Of a stretch of DNA of 64,000 nucleotides, positions 46,571 through 57,930 are shown in pieces. The first letter of the stretch is position 1; every line of letters begins with the position of its first letter. The notes under the pieces were generated by a model. That model made no database searches. It saw only the letters and a list, made by a program, of their open reading frames with translations, and was not told the origin of the DNA. Position numbers and translations under genes: made by a program. Origin of the DNA: Bimastos eiseni (taxonomy: Eukaryota; Annelida; Clitellata; Crassiclitellata; Lumbricidae); assembly GCA_959347315.1 (NCBI GenBank), contig OY365817.1:2011295-2075294 (forward strand). Reading direction: 5' to 3'.

Positions 46571-47869
46571 GTAATAATATAATTATCAATGCGCGTTTTC
46601 TCAACGCTTTGCTCGTCATAGCTTCTCTTAATTCGCTCGCTCGACTGCACGCTTTACGGCGCTGTAGTTCTGCCATATATAGAAATGTATAAACGCCTTT
46701 ATTCGTAAACTATCTCTTCCCTCCTCCTCTTGCTCCTCTTACTCTCCTCCTCCTCCTCTTCCTCCTCCTTCTGCACTACATGCTAAACTTTTTCGTGCGC
46801 TACATCAGTTGTTTGACCGACAAGAACTGGTTTCTGGCGATTACACGGCTGTATGTAAGACACAATCGCATTAGGTCGACGTCGGTTCTGAAGAGAGACC
46901 AACTGAATCGTTAAATCGGTTTATGAACGGTGTATTTGGCTTAAGAAGAAAGTTGATCGGTTTTAGCACAGGCTGCTACTTAACTCCTCCTCCTCCTTTC
47001 TTTCTGTTCGCTTTCACCCTTATACTTAAACCCCTCATCAAACCGTTTCTCACCCGCTCTCCCTCTCCTTCGTTAGCCCCATTACAGTCCTCCATCTTTC
47101 CTTCATCTTCTTCCTCTTCATAATATTCTTCTTTTTTCTAAATCCTTTGCTCTTTAACTCACCTTCTACTCTGTATATTCCTTTTTACTTACGCCCTTTC
47201 TCATCTGTTTCGTTTTCACACTCTTAGACGTCGTCCTCTTCCATTATATTTCCCTTTTTCTATTCTTCTCCATCATTGTTTCGCTTTCATCATCATCTTC
47301 TCCTCAATCCAATCATTGTCATCTCTGTTTATTTTACATCCTCTGTCTTCGTTTCTTCCTACTTCTCCGCGTCTACCATTCTCTCCACCTTTCTCCTTCT
47401 CTTCTTCCTCCTCCCTTTTTTCTTCCTTTATGTCTCCTTCTCTTTTCCCCTTTTCCCCTTCCTGGTGTCCTTTTTACTTTACTCCCATGCAGTACTTGTA
47501 ACTGAAACAGTTTAACCAAATGACACCCTAAGACAAATTGCGTTGGAAGAAGGAACAGCTAGATGATGTTAGCGAGTTTCCACTATGTTGAGAAGCAGGA
47601 GGTGGAAACTGAGAGGCACAAGGAAGAGGAGGGACGACAGGGAGGATGCAGAGGAGGAGGAATAAGAAGAAAAGGAGGAGTAGCGGGAGGGAGAGGGGTG
47701 ATATGGACGAGGATGCAGAAAAATGAAGGCAGGGAGCCATCGAGCAACTCCATTTCCTTTAGATGTCAACATCTTCTCATTATGTTTGCTGTTGCAATTA
47801 CTGCAATTACCATCCTATCATCATCTATTAAGCTATTATTATTATTATTATTATTATTGTAAGTATGAT
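46571..47869. other. Pyrimidine-rich sequence without recognised genes
   Basis: TCCTCC/TTCTTC-rich, with a purine-rich segment at 47590-47700 and (TTA)n at 47837-47858. No gene seen. Confidence 0.45.
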
Positions 47870-48080
47870 GGGGCGCGGTGGCGTAGTAGGATGTTCGGTG
47901 CCTTGCTTTCGGAGGATCGCAGGTTCGAATCCACCTCAAGTCACTGCGTAGCAACCTTGGACAAGTTATTAACCCACAATTGTCTGAGAGGAAGGCAACG
48001 GGAAACCACCTCACTCATCTCATCCCGGGTGGCGTAATGCCAATGGACCTGCCTTCGGACAGAGCACTCATCATCATCAT
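47870..48080 (+). mobile_element. Full-length tRNA-derived SINE with ATC tail
   Basis: A box TGGCGTAGTAGG (47879-47890) and B box GGTTCGAATCC (47922-47932) at tRNA spacing. The central part has GAGGAAGGCAACGGGAAACC, a block I associate with conserved-domain SINEs. The 3' end is CCTTCGGACAGAGCACTC then (ATC)n. The head preserves both pol III boxes at near-consensus, so this copy looks fairly young. Confidence 0.88.
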
Positions 48081-49260
48081 TGTATGTAACAGTGTAATCA
48101 CTTTTATTATTATTACTATTAACATCATTGTTACCATAACCATCATCATCATCATCATCATCGATAATTCAGAATCACAGTCATAATTCATTATTTTATT
48201 TTTCATAACTTTAATTCATTATAGTCTATGTAGTTATTAATATTTTCTATTCACTCTCGTAGTCGAAGGATATTATTATCAAATGAAATAAAATTGAAAC
48301 GCTGTTCAGACGACTTCAGCAATCAATTACCAGAAGGAGAAGATTTCCTCCTTTCATATGACCTGATTGACAGCATATTGCTAATTGTCATCGGAATTAA
48401 ACCCTTGACTCGTGTGTCAAAGGGCAAGTCAGACGAGTGAGCCACTTCCAATGGGAGAGGTCATATCGGAGGAGGAGGGTGCTGGACCAATGCAGCGATT
48501 GGAGTAGGTTCGAATCGTTCTATTCTTCATCTCAGCTTTCAAGTATACATCAAATTTAAGAAGCATCCATCGCCTCCTATAACACAGGCCATACCCGCCT
48601 TCTTGTATGTTTGCATATCAGCCTTAGTGTCTGTCTTTCAACAGTTTTGTCCGTCTATATTTATGACAAACTAATGTCTCTCTACATTCAGTTTGTTAGA
48701 CTACCTCGCAATAATTCTTGTCTGTCTACCTCTGTGTTTGCTTGTGTGTCTGTCTACCTCTCTGTCTGTCTACCTCTGTGTTTGCTTGTGTGTCGGCATG
48801 CCAATCCATCCCTGCCTGTGAGCAAATCTGTTTCGAGTTCTGTCTGTTATCGTTCGTCTGTCTGTCTCCTTATATGCGTGTGTCTGCCTGTGCGCCACTC
48901 TGTCGGTCAGTCTCTCTCTCATTGCAAAGGCCAACGTTATCTGCTTGAATCAGTAATAATTGCATGGCTTAAAAAGATTGGAAGCCGTAGAGAGAGAGAG
49001 AGAGATGGAGAGAGAGACAGACAGACAGAGAGACAGAGAGAGACAGAGAGAGACAGAGAGAGACAGAGAGAGACAGAGAGAGACAGAGAAAGAGACAGAG
49101 AGATGAAAGATGAAATGGAAATGCCGACAAACGCAGCGGAAGCAGATGAAAGAAAAAGAAGAAGAAGACAGACGATCGCCACAACAGAAGTTCCGATGGC
49201 TACGCTGACAATTCGTTTGCAGGGAGAGCAAGTGAAGGATTTTAGGGACCAGGCATTATG
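48081..49260. other. Low-complexity sequence without recognised genes
   Basis: TGTCTGTCTACC-rich at 48610-48930 and a (GAGAGACA)n run at 48990-49100. The 216-residue plus-strand ORF spanning both is compositional. Confidence 0.5.
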
Positions 49261-49490
49261 AGGGGAGGTCAACAGTTACTGCTGGTGGTGGTGGTGGTGA
49301 ACTGGTGGTTCCTGAATGACGAGAGTCAGTCAGATTTTGGTTTCTTATTTAGAAACGATTAGTAAATTTGGAAATTCTTCGTTGTCCTTTGTAAGCAAAG
49401 ATAGTCGCATAAGAAATTATTCCTTTCAGGCGCCGTTCAATGGTGCGAAAACACGGATGTACATAAACGTCAGTTCAAGCGTTCATGTAT

Positions 49491-50256
49491 ATATGTGTGT
49501 GTCTGTGTGTGTTTGTGTGCATATGTTTGTGTGTGTCTGTGTGTATTTGTGAGCATATGTTTGTGTGAGTGTGTGTGTGTCTGTGTGCATATGTTTGTGT
49601 GTGTGTGTCTGTGTGTGTGTGTCTGTGTGCATATGTTTGTGTGTGTGTCTGTGTGTCTGTGTGCATATGTTTGTGTGAGTGTGTGTGTGTCTGTGTGCAT
49701 ATGATTGTGTGTATGTGTCTGTGTGTGTCTGTGTGCATATGTTTGTGTCTGTGTGTGTCTGTGTGCGTATGTTTGTGTGTGTGTGTCTGTGCGTGTCTGT
49801 GTGTGTCTGTGTGCGTATGTTTGTGTGTGTGTGTGTTTGTGTGCATATGTTTGTGTGTGTGTGTTTGTGTGCATAGGTTTGTGTGAGTGTGTGTGTCTGT
49901 ATGCATATGTTTGTGTGTGTGTGTCTGTGTGTGTTTGTGCGCATATGTTTGTGTGTGTGTGTCTGAGTGTGTGTCTGTGTGTGTCTTTGTACATATGTTT
50001 GTGTGTGTGTCTGTGTGCATATGTTTGTGTGTGTGTGTGTCTGTGTGCATATGTTTCTGTGTGTGTGTCTGTGTGTGTCTGTGTGCATATGTTTGTGTGA
50101 GTGTGTGTGTGTCTGTGTGCATATGTTTGTGTGTGTTTGTGTGCATATGTTTGTGTGTGTTTGTGTGCATGTTTGTGTGTGTTTGTGTGCATATGTTTGT
50201 GTGTGTGTGTCTGTGTGCATATGTTTGTGTGTGTGTGTGTGTGTCTGTGTGTGCAA
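49491..50256. repeat. TG-rich minisatellite, 760 bp
   Basis: Blocks of (TG)n and GTGTGTCTGTGTG interspersed every 20-60 bases with GCATATGTTTGTGTG. The Thr/His-rich ORFs on minus are its translation by chance. Confidence 0.95.
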
Positions 50257-50399
50257 TACTAAATAGTAATAATGGATGTAAAATGTAAATTCGCGTCGGT
50301 CAGCAAGTCACTCGATTGGCGTTGATGTGAAAACGTTTGTGCGCGTATCTCTGCCAGTCAGTGTGCTTGTCCGTGTCGGTCCCTCCTTTCATCCGGGTC

Positions 50400-50780
50400 T
50401 TTCAATAATGCACCAGACGTGTCACGATCGCCTTTTGCCATGCGCACTTGAACGGGCGGCAAAAGAGACTTTCCCAGAGAGAGAGAGAGAGAGGTAGTCC
50501 GCTCCCCTCCGCCGGGGGACGGGAGGGGGCACCACAAACGACCACGAATTTCCCCGGTCAGTCGGTCGGGGAAAACGATGTCGAAAGAAAGGAAGAAAAG
50601 ACTGGAACTGCGCTAATGGATGACAGCGACGGCGGATTGATACGGCGGCGTGCACGGCGGAACGATACGTTGAGAAGGGACGGATCACGCACGCATCTAA
50701 ATTACGGAGGAGAGTGAAGAGAAAGGATTGAGCGACGACGACGAAGACGACGACGACGTGTGGTCATTCAAAGATGGCGG
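50400..50780. promoter_or_regulatory. CpG-rich segment
   Basis: Counted by eye, roughly forty CpG dinucleotides in 380 bases, far above the surrounding DNA. It includes a CGACGACGACGAAGACG run. It ends at AAAGATGGCGG, which matches the YY1-type core AAGATGGCGG and is also a good start context. A promoter is possible but unproven. Confidence 0.3.
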
Positions 50781-50986
50781 ATTTATATGGCGTTGAGTTG
50801 AGCAGAGACTATGGAGTCTGGAGGAGGAGGGATGGGAAGAATAAGCGGAGAAGTGCAGATGGAGAGGGGGTACTGCGTGTAGGGGGAATTATTTGGGAGA
50901 CGACGAGAGGGAGGCTTTTGGTTTCGGAGAGACGCAGACGTAGCCAATTAGCGGCGGACTGTGAACAAAGGAGTGGCAGGATGTAG
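50774..50986 (+). CDS. Possible short first exon or ORF, unrecognised
   Basis: Opens with ATG in AAAGATGG context directly after the CpG-rich segment and codes about 70 residues: MADLYGVELSRDYGVW, then basic (RRRDGKNKRR, SERRRRSQ). It runs into the first minisatellite unit, where it stops, so as a whole ORF it is doubtful. As a first exon it could splice at a GT such as GGGG/GTACTG (50869). I do not recognise a family. Confidence 0.2.
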   Translation: MADLYGVELSRDYGVWRRRDGKNKRRSADGEGVLRVGGIIWETTRGRLLVSERRRRSQLAADCEQRSGRM

Positions 50987-53900
50987 GTGTATTGACAGGG
51001 AAGGTGGATTGACAGGATGTAGGTGTATTGACAGGGAAGGTGGATTGACAGGATGTAGGTGTATTGACAGGGAAGGTGGATTGGCAGGATGTAGGTGTAT
51101 TGACAGGGAAGGTGGATTGGCAGGATGTAGGTGGATTGACAGGGAAGGTGGAGTGGCAGGATGTTGGTGGATTGACAGGGAAGGTGGAGTGGCAGGATGT
51201 AGGTGGATTGACAGGGAAGGTGGATTGGCAGGATGTAGGTGGATTGACAGGGAAGGTGGATTGGCAGGATGTAGGTGTATTGACAGGGAAGGTGGAGTGG
51301 CAGGATGTAGGTGGATTGACAGGGAAGATGGATTGGCAGGATGGAGGTGGATTGACAGGGAAGGTGGAGTGGCAGGATGTAGGTGTATTGACAGGGAAGG
51401 TGGATTGGCAGGATGTAGGTGGATTGAAAGGGAAGGTGGATTGGCAGGATGTAGGTGTATTGACAGGGAAGGTGGAGTGGCAGGATGTAGGTGGATTGAC
51501 AGGGAAGGTGGATTGGCAGGTGGATTGACAGGGAAGGTGGAGTGGCAGGATGTAGGTGTATTGACAGGGAAGGTGGAGTGGCAGGATGTAGGTGTATTGA
51601 CAGGGAAGGTGGATTGGCAGGATGTAGGTGTATTGACAGGGAAGGTGGAGTGGCAGGATGTAGGTGGATTGACAGGGAAGGTGGAGTGGCAGGATGTAGG
51701 TCGATTGATAGGGTGGGTGGAGTGGCAGGATGTAGGTGGATTGACAGGGAAGGTGGAGTGGCAGGATGTAGGTGGATTGACAGGGTAGGTGGAGTGACAG
51801 GATGTAGGTGGATTGACAGGGAAGGTGGAGTGGCAGGATGTAGGTGGATTGACAGGGAAGGTGGAGTGGCAGGATGTAGGTGGATTGACAGGGAAGGTGG
51901 AGTGGCTGGATGTAGGTGGATTGACAGGGAAGGTGGATTGGCAGGATGTAGGTGTATTGACAGGGAAGGTGGAGTGGCAGGATGTAGGTGGATTGACAGG
52001 GAAGGTGGAGTGGCAGGATGTAGGTGGATTGAAAGGGAAGGTGGAGTGGCAGGATGTAGGTGGATTGACAGGGAAGGTGGATTGGCAGGATGTAGGTGGA
52101 TTGACAGGGAAGGTGGAGTGGCAGGATGTAGGTGGATTGACAGGGAAGGTGGAGTGGCAGGATGTAGGTGGATTGACAGGGAAGATGGATTGGCAGGATG
52201 GAGGTGGATTGACAGGGAAGGTGGAGTGGCAGGATGTAGGTGTATTGACAGGGAAGGTGGATTGGCAGGATGTAGGTGTATTGACAGGGAAGGTGGATTG
52301 GCAGGATGTAGGTGTATTGACAGGGAAGGTGGATTGGCAAGATGTAGGTGGATTGACAGGGAAGGTGGAGTGGCAGGATGTTGGTGGATTGACAGGGAAG
52401 GTGGAGTGGCAGGATGTAGGTGGATTGACAGGGAAGGTGGATTGGCAGGATGTAGGTGGATTGACAGGGAAGGTGGATTGGCAGGATGTAGGTGTATTGA
52501 CAGGGAAGGTGGAGTGGCAGGATGTAGGTGGATTGACAGGGAAGATGGATTGGCAGGATGGAGGTGGATTGACAGGGAAGGTGGAGTGGCAGGATGTAGG
52601 TGTATTGACAGGGAAGGTGGATTGGCAGGATGTAGGTGGATTGAAAGGGAAGGTGGATTGGCAGGATGTAGGTGTATTGACAGGGAAGGTGGAGTGGCAG
52701 GATGTAGGTGGATTGACAGGGAAGGTGGATTGGCAGGTGGATTGACAGGGAAGGTGGAGTGGCAGGATGTAGGTGTATTGACAGGGAAGGTGGAGTGGCA
52801 GGATGTAGGTGTATTGACAGGGAAGGTGGATTGGCAGGATGTAGGTGTATTGACAGGGAAGGTGGAGTGGCAGGATGTAGGTGGATTGACAGGGAAGGTG
52901 GAGTGGCAGGATGTAGGTCGATTGATAGGGTGGGTGGAGTGGCAGGATGTAGGTGGATTGACAGGGAAGGTGGAGTGGCAGGATGTAGGTGGATTGACAG
53001 GGTAGGTGGAGTGACAGGATGTAGGTGGATTGACAGGGAAGGTGGAGTGGCAGGATGTAGGTGGATTGACAGGGAAGGTGGAGTGGCAGGATGTAGGTGG
53101 ATTGACAGGGAAGGTGGAGTGGCTGGATGTAGGTGGATTGACAGGGAAGGTGGATTGGCAGGATGTAGGTGTATTGACAGGGAAGGTGGAGTGGCAGGAT
53201 GTAGGTGGATTGACAGGGAAGGTGGAGTGGCAGGATGTAGGTGGATTGAAAGGGAAGGTGGAGTGGCAGGATGTAGGTGGATTGACAGGGAAGGTGGATT
53301 GGCAGGATGTTGGTGGATTGACAGGGAAGGTGGAGTGGCAGGATGTAGGTGGATTGACAGGGAAGGTGGATTGGCAGGATGTAGGTGGATTGACAGGGAA
53401 GGTGGATTGGCAGGATGTAGGTGTATTGACAGGGAAGGTGGAGTGGCAGGATGTAGGTGGATTGACAGGGAAGATGGATTGGCAGGATGGAGGTGGATTG
53501 ACAGGGAAGGTGGAGTGGCAGGATGTAGGTGGATTGACAGGGAAGGTGGATTGGCAGGATGTAGGTGGATTGAAAGGGAAGGTGGATTGGCAGGATGTAG
53601 GTGTATTGACAGGGAAGGTGGAGTGGCAGGATGTAGGTGGATTGACAGGGAAGGTGGATTGGCAGGTGGATTGACAGGGAAGGTGGAGTGGCAGGATGTA
53701 GGTGTATTGACAGGGAAGGTGGAGTGGCAGGATGTAGGTGTATTGACAGGGAAGGTGGATTGGCAGGATGTAGGTGGATTGACAGGGAAGGTAGAGTGGC
53801 AGGATGTAGGTGTATTGACAGGGAAGGTGGATTGGCAGGATGTAGGTGGATTGACAGGGAAGGTGGAGTGGCAGGATGTAGGTCGATTGATAGGGTGGGT

Positions 53901-54130
53901 GGAGTGGCAGGATGTAGGTGGATTGACAGGGAAGGTGGAGTGGCAGGATGTAGGTGGATTGACAGGGTAGGTGGAGTGACAGGATGTAGGTGGATTGACA
54001 GGGAAGGTGGAGTGGCAGGATGTAGGTGGATTGACAGGGAAGGTGGAGTGGCAGGATGTAGGTGGATTGACAGGGAAGGTGGAGTGGCTGGATGTAGGTG
54101 GATTGACAGGGAAGGTGAATTGGCAGCATG
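50985..54130. repeat. 36-bp minisatellite, about 87 copies, higher-order
   Basis: Unit parts: ATTGACAGGGAAGGTGGAG, then TGGCAGGATGTAGGTGG, 36 bases per turn, with GAT/GAG and GTG TAT/GGA variants. Three units lack the same 7 bases (ATGTAGG), ending at 51520, 52737 and 53666. The spacings are 1217 (34 units minus 7) and 929 (26 units minus 7). The unit has no stops in most frames, so ORFs of up to 1,275 residues on minus (repeats of HPATPPSLSIHL) arise; I do not regard them as genes. Confidence 0.97.
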
Positions 54131-55290
54131 CGGTGGATTGGCAAGGACGGTGGATTTGAAGGGAAGACGTGCATGATTGGCGGCGAAAATGTGAATTGGC
54201 AGGGAAGTTGAATTGGCAGCGTTTGAGCAGCAGATGGCGAGTTGGAAGCAGAATAAAATGGCAGGGATTGACTGGCCAATGGTGCATTATCAGAGAAAGT
54301 GGAACGGTGGGTGGTGGAAGCGAAGGCACCCCTGATTTGACCCGATGGAGCCTCTTGATGGAGCCCCTTGATTTTACGTACCCGATGGGGTACCTTTTTG
54401 ACCCGAATCCTCGATAGACTATCGACAACAATATCATTCTCACCGTTATAACGGTTATCCGTATCGTAGCTATTATCATCGTTATCAATAGTACCACAGT
54501 CAAAATCGTCACTACACAAGCAATAATCTTTGCTAATGTTGCTATAATTATCATTAGTAGTACCATAATACCTCTCATCATCACTAGCCTCTTTACTCAT
54601 CGCTAGCATTATCATAATGTTTATCATCCAATTCATTCAATGTTGGAATCTCAGCCACCCACTGTCATTATTCATCCTACATCAGGGGATCATTAATTCT
54701 CCGGTATAATTATAGCAATTAACATCGTGATGACCTCACCATCATTATCATATAATAATAACAATCATTTCCATATTCTCCATACATACTCCCTGCACAC
54801 CTCTTCTCTCACTTCCTCCACCTTCAACAAATCCGCCTGCTTACTTACAATCTTCACTTTCATTCGCCTGGTTCATTCACTCCATTATGCCTACGTTCTT
54901 CTGCAGAGTATAATACAACCGCCAATCTATATAATATTGAAGCCAATCAGGAGAAAACATCGCAAACCGTAGATTATCTTGCTCTTACTTAGAGGAGTCC
55001 AATATTCATTTATTTCGAAATACCACTCAAACTAGCTACCCTACTGTCTGACCTATTTGGATGGAACAGATATTATTATTAACTCCCACTCCTCTATCGA
55101 TTTCTTCTAAAGGCCTGTGAATGAGCTGGGTTCCGACTTCGCTTTTGTGCGCTATAGAAATCTGCAGAGTACGATAATGATGAGAAGGTACTTATGCACA
55201 ATTGAATGTTGGCGGAACGATGCAGCAGGCTGAATAGAATCTCTCCCTCTTGAAACACTACCAGGTCTATTTATCCCAGGATACATGTAT
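54131..55290. other. Sequence without recognised genes
   Basis: 54430-54620 is rich in TTATCATC words. No gene seen. Confidence 0.4.
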
Positions 55291-55295
55291 ATTAA

Positions 55296-55552
55296 CTGGT
55301 GGAGTTAATTCTCACCAGGACTAATTGACCCATGAAGTGTAGTGTTACAGTGTCGCTATGATCAAAACACTGCAGTTGGTTGGTTAATTTTTCCTAAGAC
55401 AAATTGAATCGGGGAATTAATTCTTCCAGAGGACAAACTTGAATAGAAGAGTTAATTCTTCCTGAAACCTTACGACTGGAGGAGTTAATTCTTCCTATAG
55501 GACAAATATAAATGGTGAGTTAATTCTTTCTAGGACAGCTAGACACGGGGAG
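55296..55552. repeat. Degenerate tandem repeat with GTTAATTC core
   Basis: About six spaced copies of GGAGTTAATTCTTCC...AGGACAAATTGA with variable spacing of about 40-60 bases. Confidence 0.65.
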
Positions 55553-56940
55553 TTGTCCAGCATAATGCTTATCGAAATTAGAATCAGCCATTAGCATGTT
55601 GTTACAATAGGTGACCACAATTTTAATGGTTTTGTACACAAAAAGTGTCAAATTGGTAAATTAGAAAACAATTGTTTACCACATGTTGCCAGCGATTTTC
55701 TTCTTATCCGAACCCAGGGCTGCTGTTGAGAGAGCCGTTTCGCACGGCTGAACAGCCACAGGCCTCCCTCTCCTTTAACTACTCGGACTAAACCAACCTT
55801 AAACTTTCCACCGCCGAGTCTTCCCCAGCTGCACAGAAATCTTATTTGACGACGAAACTGATATAACACGAATCCAGTCGTTACAGAAATGGAGTGACAA
55901 ACGAATTTTCGATTCAACTATAGACTCCAATTAACTGCAGACAGTAATCCCGATTCGTAGAGTATCGCGTCTTGTATATGAATCTTACAATCGCCACAAC
56001 CTCGATCGATTTCCGTTTAGTCCACAAGGACGCTAGAAGACTCCAGAAGTCTGAAGCAGGCGAAACTCGAAGGAATTCGCTCGGAGTCGACCCAGCTGAC
56101 GACGTTCTTAGCTCGATCGTCGGCGTTCGATAGCTGCTCGTGTTCTCGCGTAGACGTCTCCATGACCCGGGTTTATCCCGAGACGAGATGATCGGTGTAA
56201 AGGAACCTGATCCAGATTCTGCGTTCCAGGTTCCAGTGGTGGATCTATGTGGGTTGTCGAGTGCTACAGATTAACGTATTAACGAAATGGTGCGATTTTT
56301 GGGAAGAGGAAACAAATGAAAAGGTGAAGTTATCATTGGTGGGTGATGGTTTAAACCAGTTTATGAATCTCATGAACCAGTTAACAAGTAAGATATATTA
56401 AGAAGGGTACATGGGAAAGACAACCAGCTACTGAACGAAATGTGAATCCAGTTAAAAGAGCATGAAGCGGTATAAATGAACTAAATTGTAGCAGTGAGAT
56501 TTTCAGTGGGAAACATTGACAACGCCAAAGCGAAAAGCTGCTGCCTAGACCAGGTCTCAACCGAACCCATATTTATAAAGCATAGCACAAGGTGACCCTA
56601 AGTCTTAAGCGATCTGGGTGCCAACGCGTAGCAAAGACACCGATGAAATAAAATCGATTTAGATGGGAAACCCTCTCCCACGCTAACAGATCCAACACAG
56701 AAAGCACCAGAAACAGATGATACTCCTCAATAACAACGGGTCAGCGAGACGCAATTGGATGCGGTGAAATGGACATCAATTATTGCCCTGGTGAACACAA
56801 TAAGGCGATAAGCCTTCAATGCTACTAATAACATGTCTCCTGTTTGATTCTTTTGCCTCATGTTATGTATGCGCCAGTTTTGCTCCATCGCTATAACATA
56901 ACTCCGTCCTCGCTTTCGTGTGGTTCCGGTTTCCTACTGC
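55553..56940. other. Sequence without recognised genes
   Basis: A minus-strand ORF at 55648-55917 has no recognisable family. Nothing else seen. Confidence 0.35.
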
Positions 56941-56950
56941 TACTCATCTA

Positions 56951-57627
56951 TACTACTACTACTATTCCACCTACTACTCCACCTGCTACTACTACTCCAC
57001 CTACTACTACTACTCCACCTACTACTACTACTCCACCTACTACTACTACTCCACCTACTACTCCACCTACTACTATCTACTCCACCTACTACTACTACTC
57101 CACCTACTACTACTACTCCACCTACTACTACTACTCCACCTACTACTCCACCTACTACTACTACTCCACCTACTACTACTACTCCACCTACCTCTACCAC
57201 TCCACCACCCCCACCTACTACTCCACCTACTACTACTACTCCACCTACTACTACTACTCCACCTACTACTCCACCTACTACTACTACTCCACCTACTACT
57301 ACTACTCCACCTACTACTACTACTCCACCTACTACTCCACCTACTACTACTACTCCACCTACTACTACTACTCCACCTACTACTACTACTCCACCACCCC
57401 CACCTACTACTACTCCACCTACTACTACTACTCCACCACCCCCACCTACTACTACTACTACTACTCCACGTACTACTACTACTCCACCACCCCCCACCTA
57501 CTACTATTACTACTACTACTACTCCACCTACTGCTACTACTACTACTACTACTCCACGTACTACTACTACTCCACCACCCCCACCTACTACTACTACTAC
57601 TACTACTACTCCACCTACTACTACTAC
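56951..57627. repeat. CTACTACTACTCCAC minisatellite
   Basis: (CTA)n blocks separated by CTCCACCTA or CCACCCCCACCTA, in 12-21 base turns over about 680 bases. Open in several frames (PPTTTTPPTTTT on plus). Confidence 0.95.
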
Positions 57628-57890
57628 TCCCCCGCTACTGCCTCCAGTACCATCACTACTACTGCTACTATGTCAATACCGCCGATACTACAAATACACA
57701 ATGCAATTTACATACTACATGACTACTCATAACATACTAATAGGGCTACTACAAGCCACTATGCTTAGGTCTTTCTGACCGCCGTTTCATGCCGGATATT
57801 GCTCTCTGCTAGATTGACTGGGAGTATCAATGAATCGTGCAAATAAGAGCCGACGAAATGGCTGACATAGCTCGATTACATTATAGAGGC

Positions 57891-57892
<2 letters not shown>

Positions 57893-57926
<34 letters not shown>

Positions 57927-57930
57927 ATAT
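57893..57930. repeat. (TA)n microsatellite
   Basis: A short AT dinucleotide run. Confidence 0.85.

Noticed and set aside
47870..47945. Possible functional tRNA gene
   Set aside because: A and B boxes are good, but the sequence does not fold into a full cloverleaf by eye and it runs into a SINE body with an ATC tail.
49470..50256. Thr/His-rich ORFs of up to 257 residues
   Set aside because: Open in several frames because of the TG-rich repeat; no other coding sign.
50985..54130. CRISPR-like array
   Set aside because: Units are contiguous 36-mers without unique spacers, in a eukaryotic context.
55648..55917. 89-residue minus ORF
   Set aside because: No recognisable domain, no start context and no neighbouring exon signal.
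56844..57778. Overlapping ORFs of 270-292 residues (PPTTTT, LLHLLLLL)
   Set aside because: All three plus frames are open through the same microsatellite, which shows composition and not selection.
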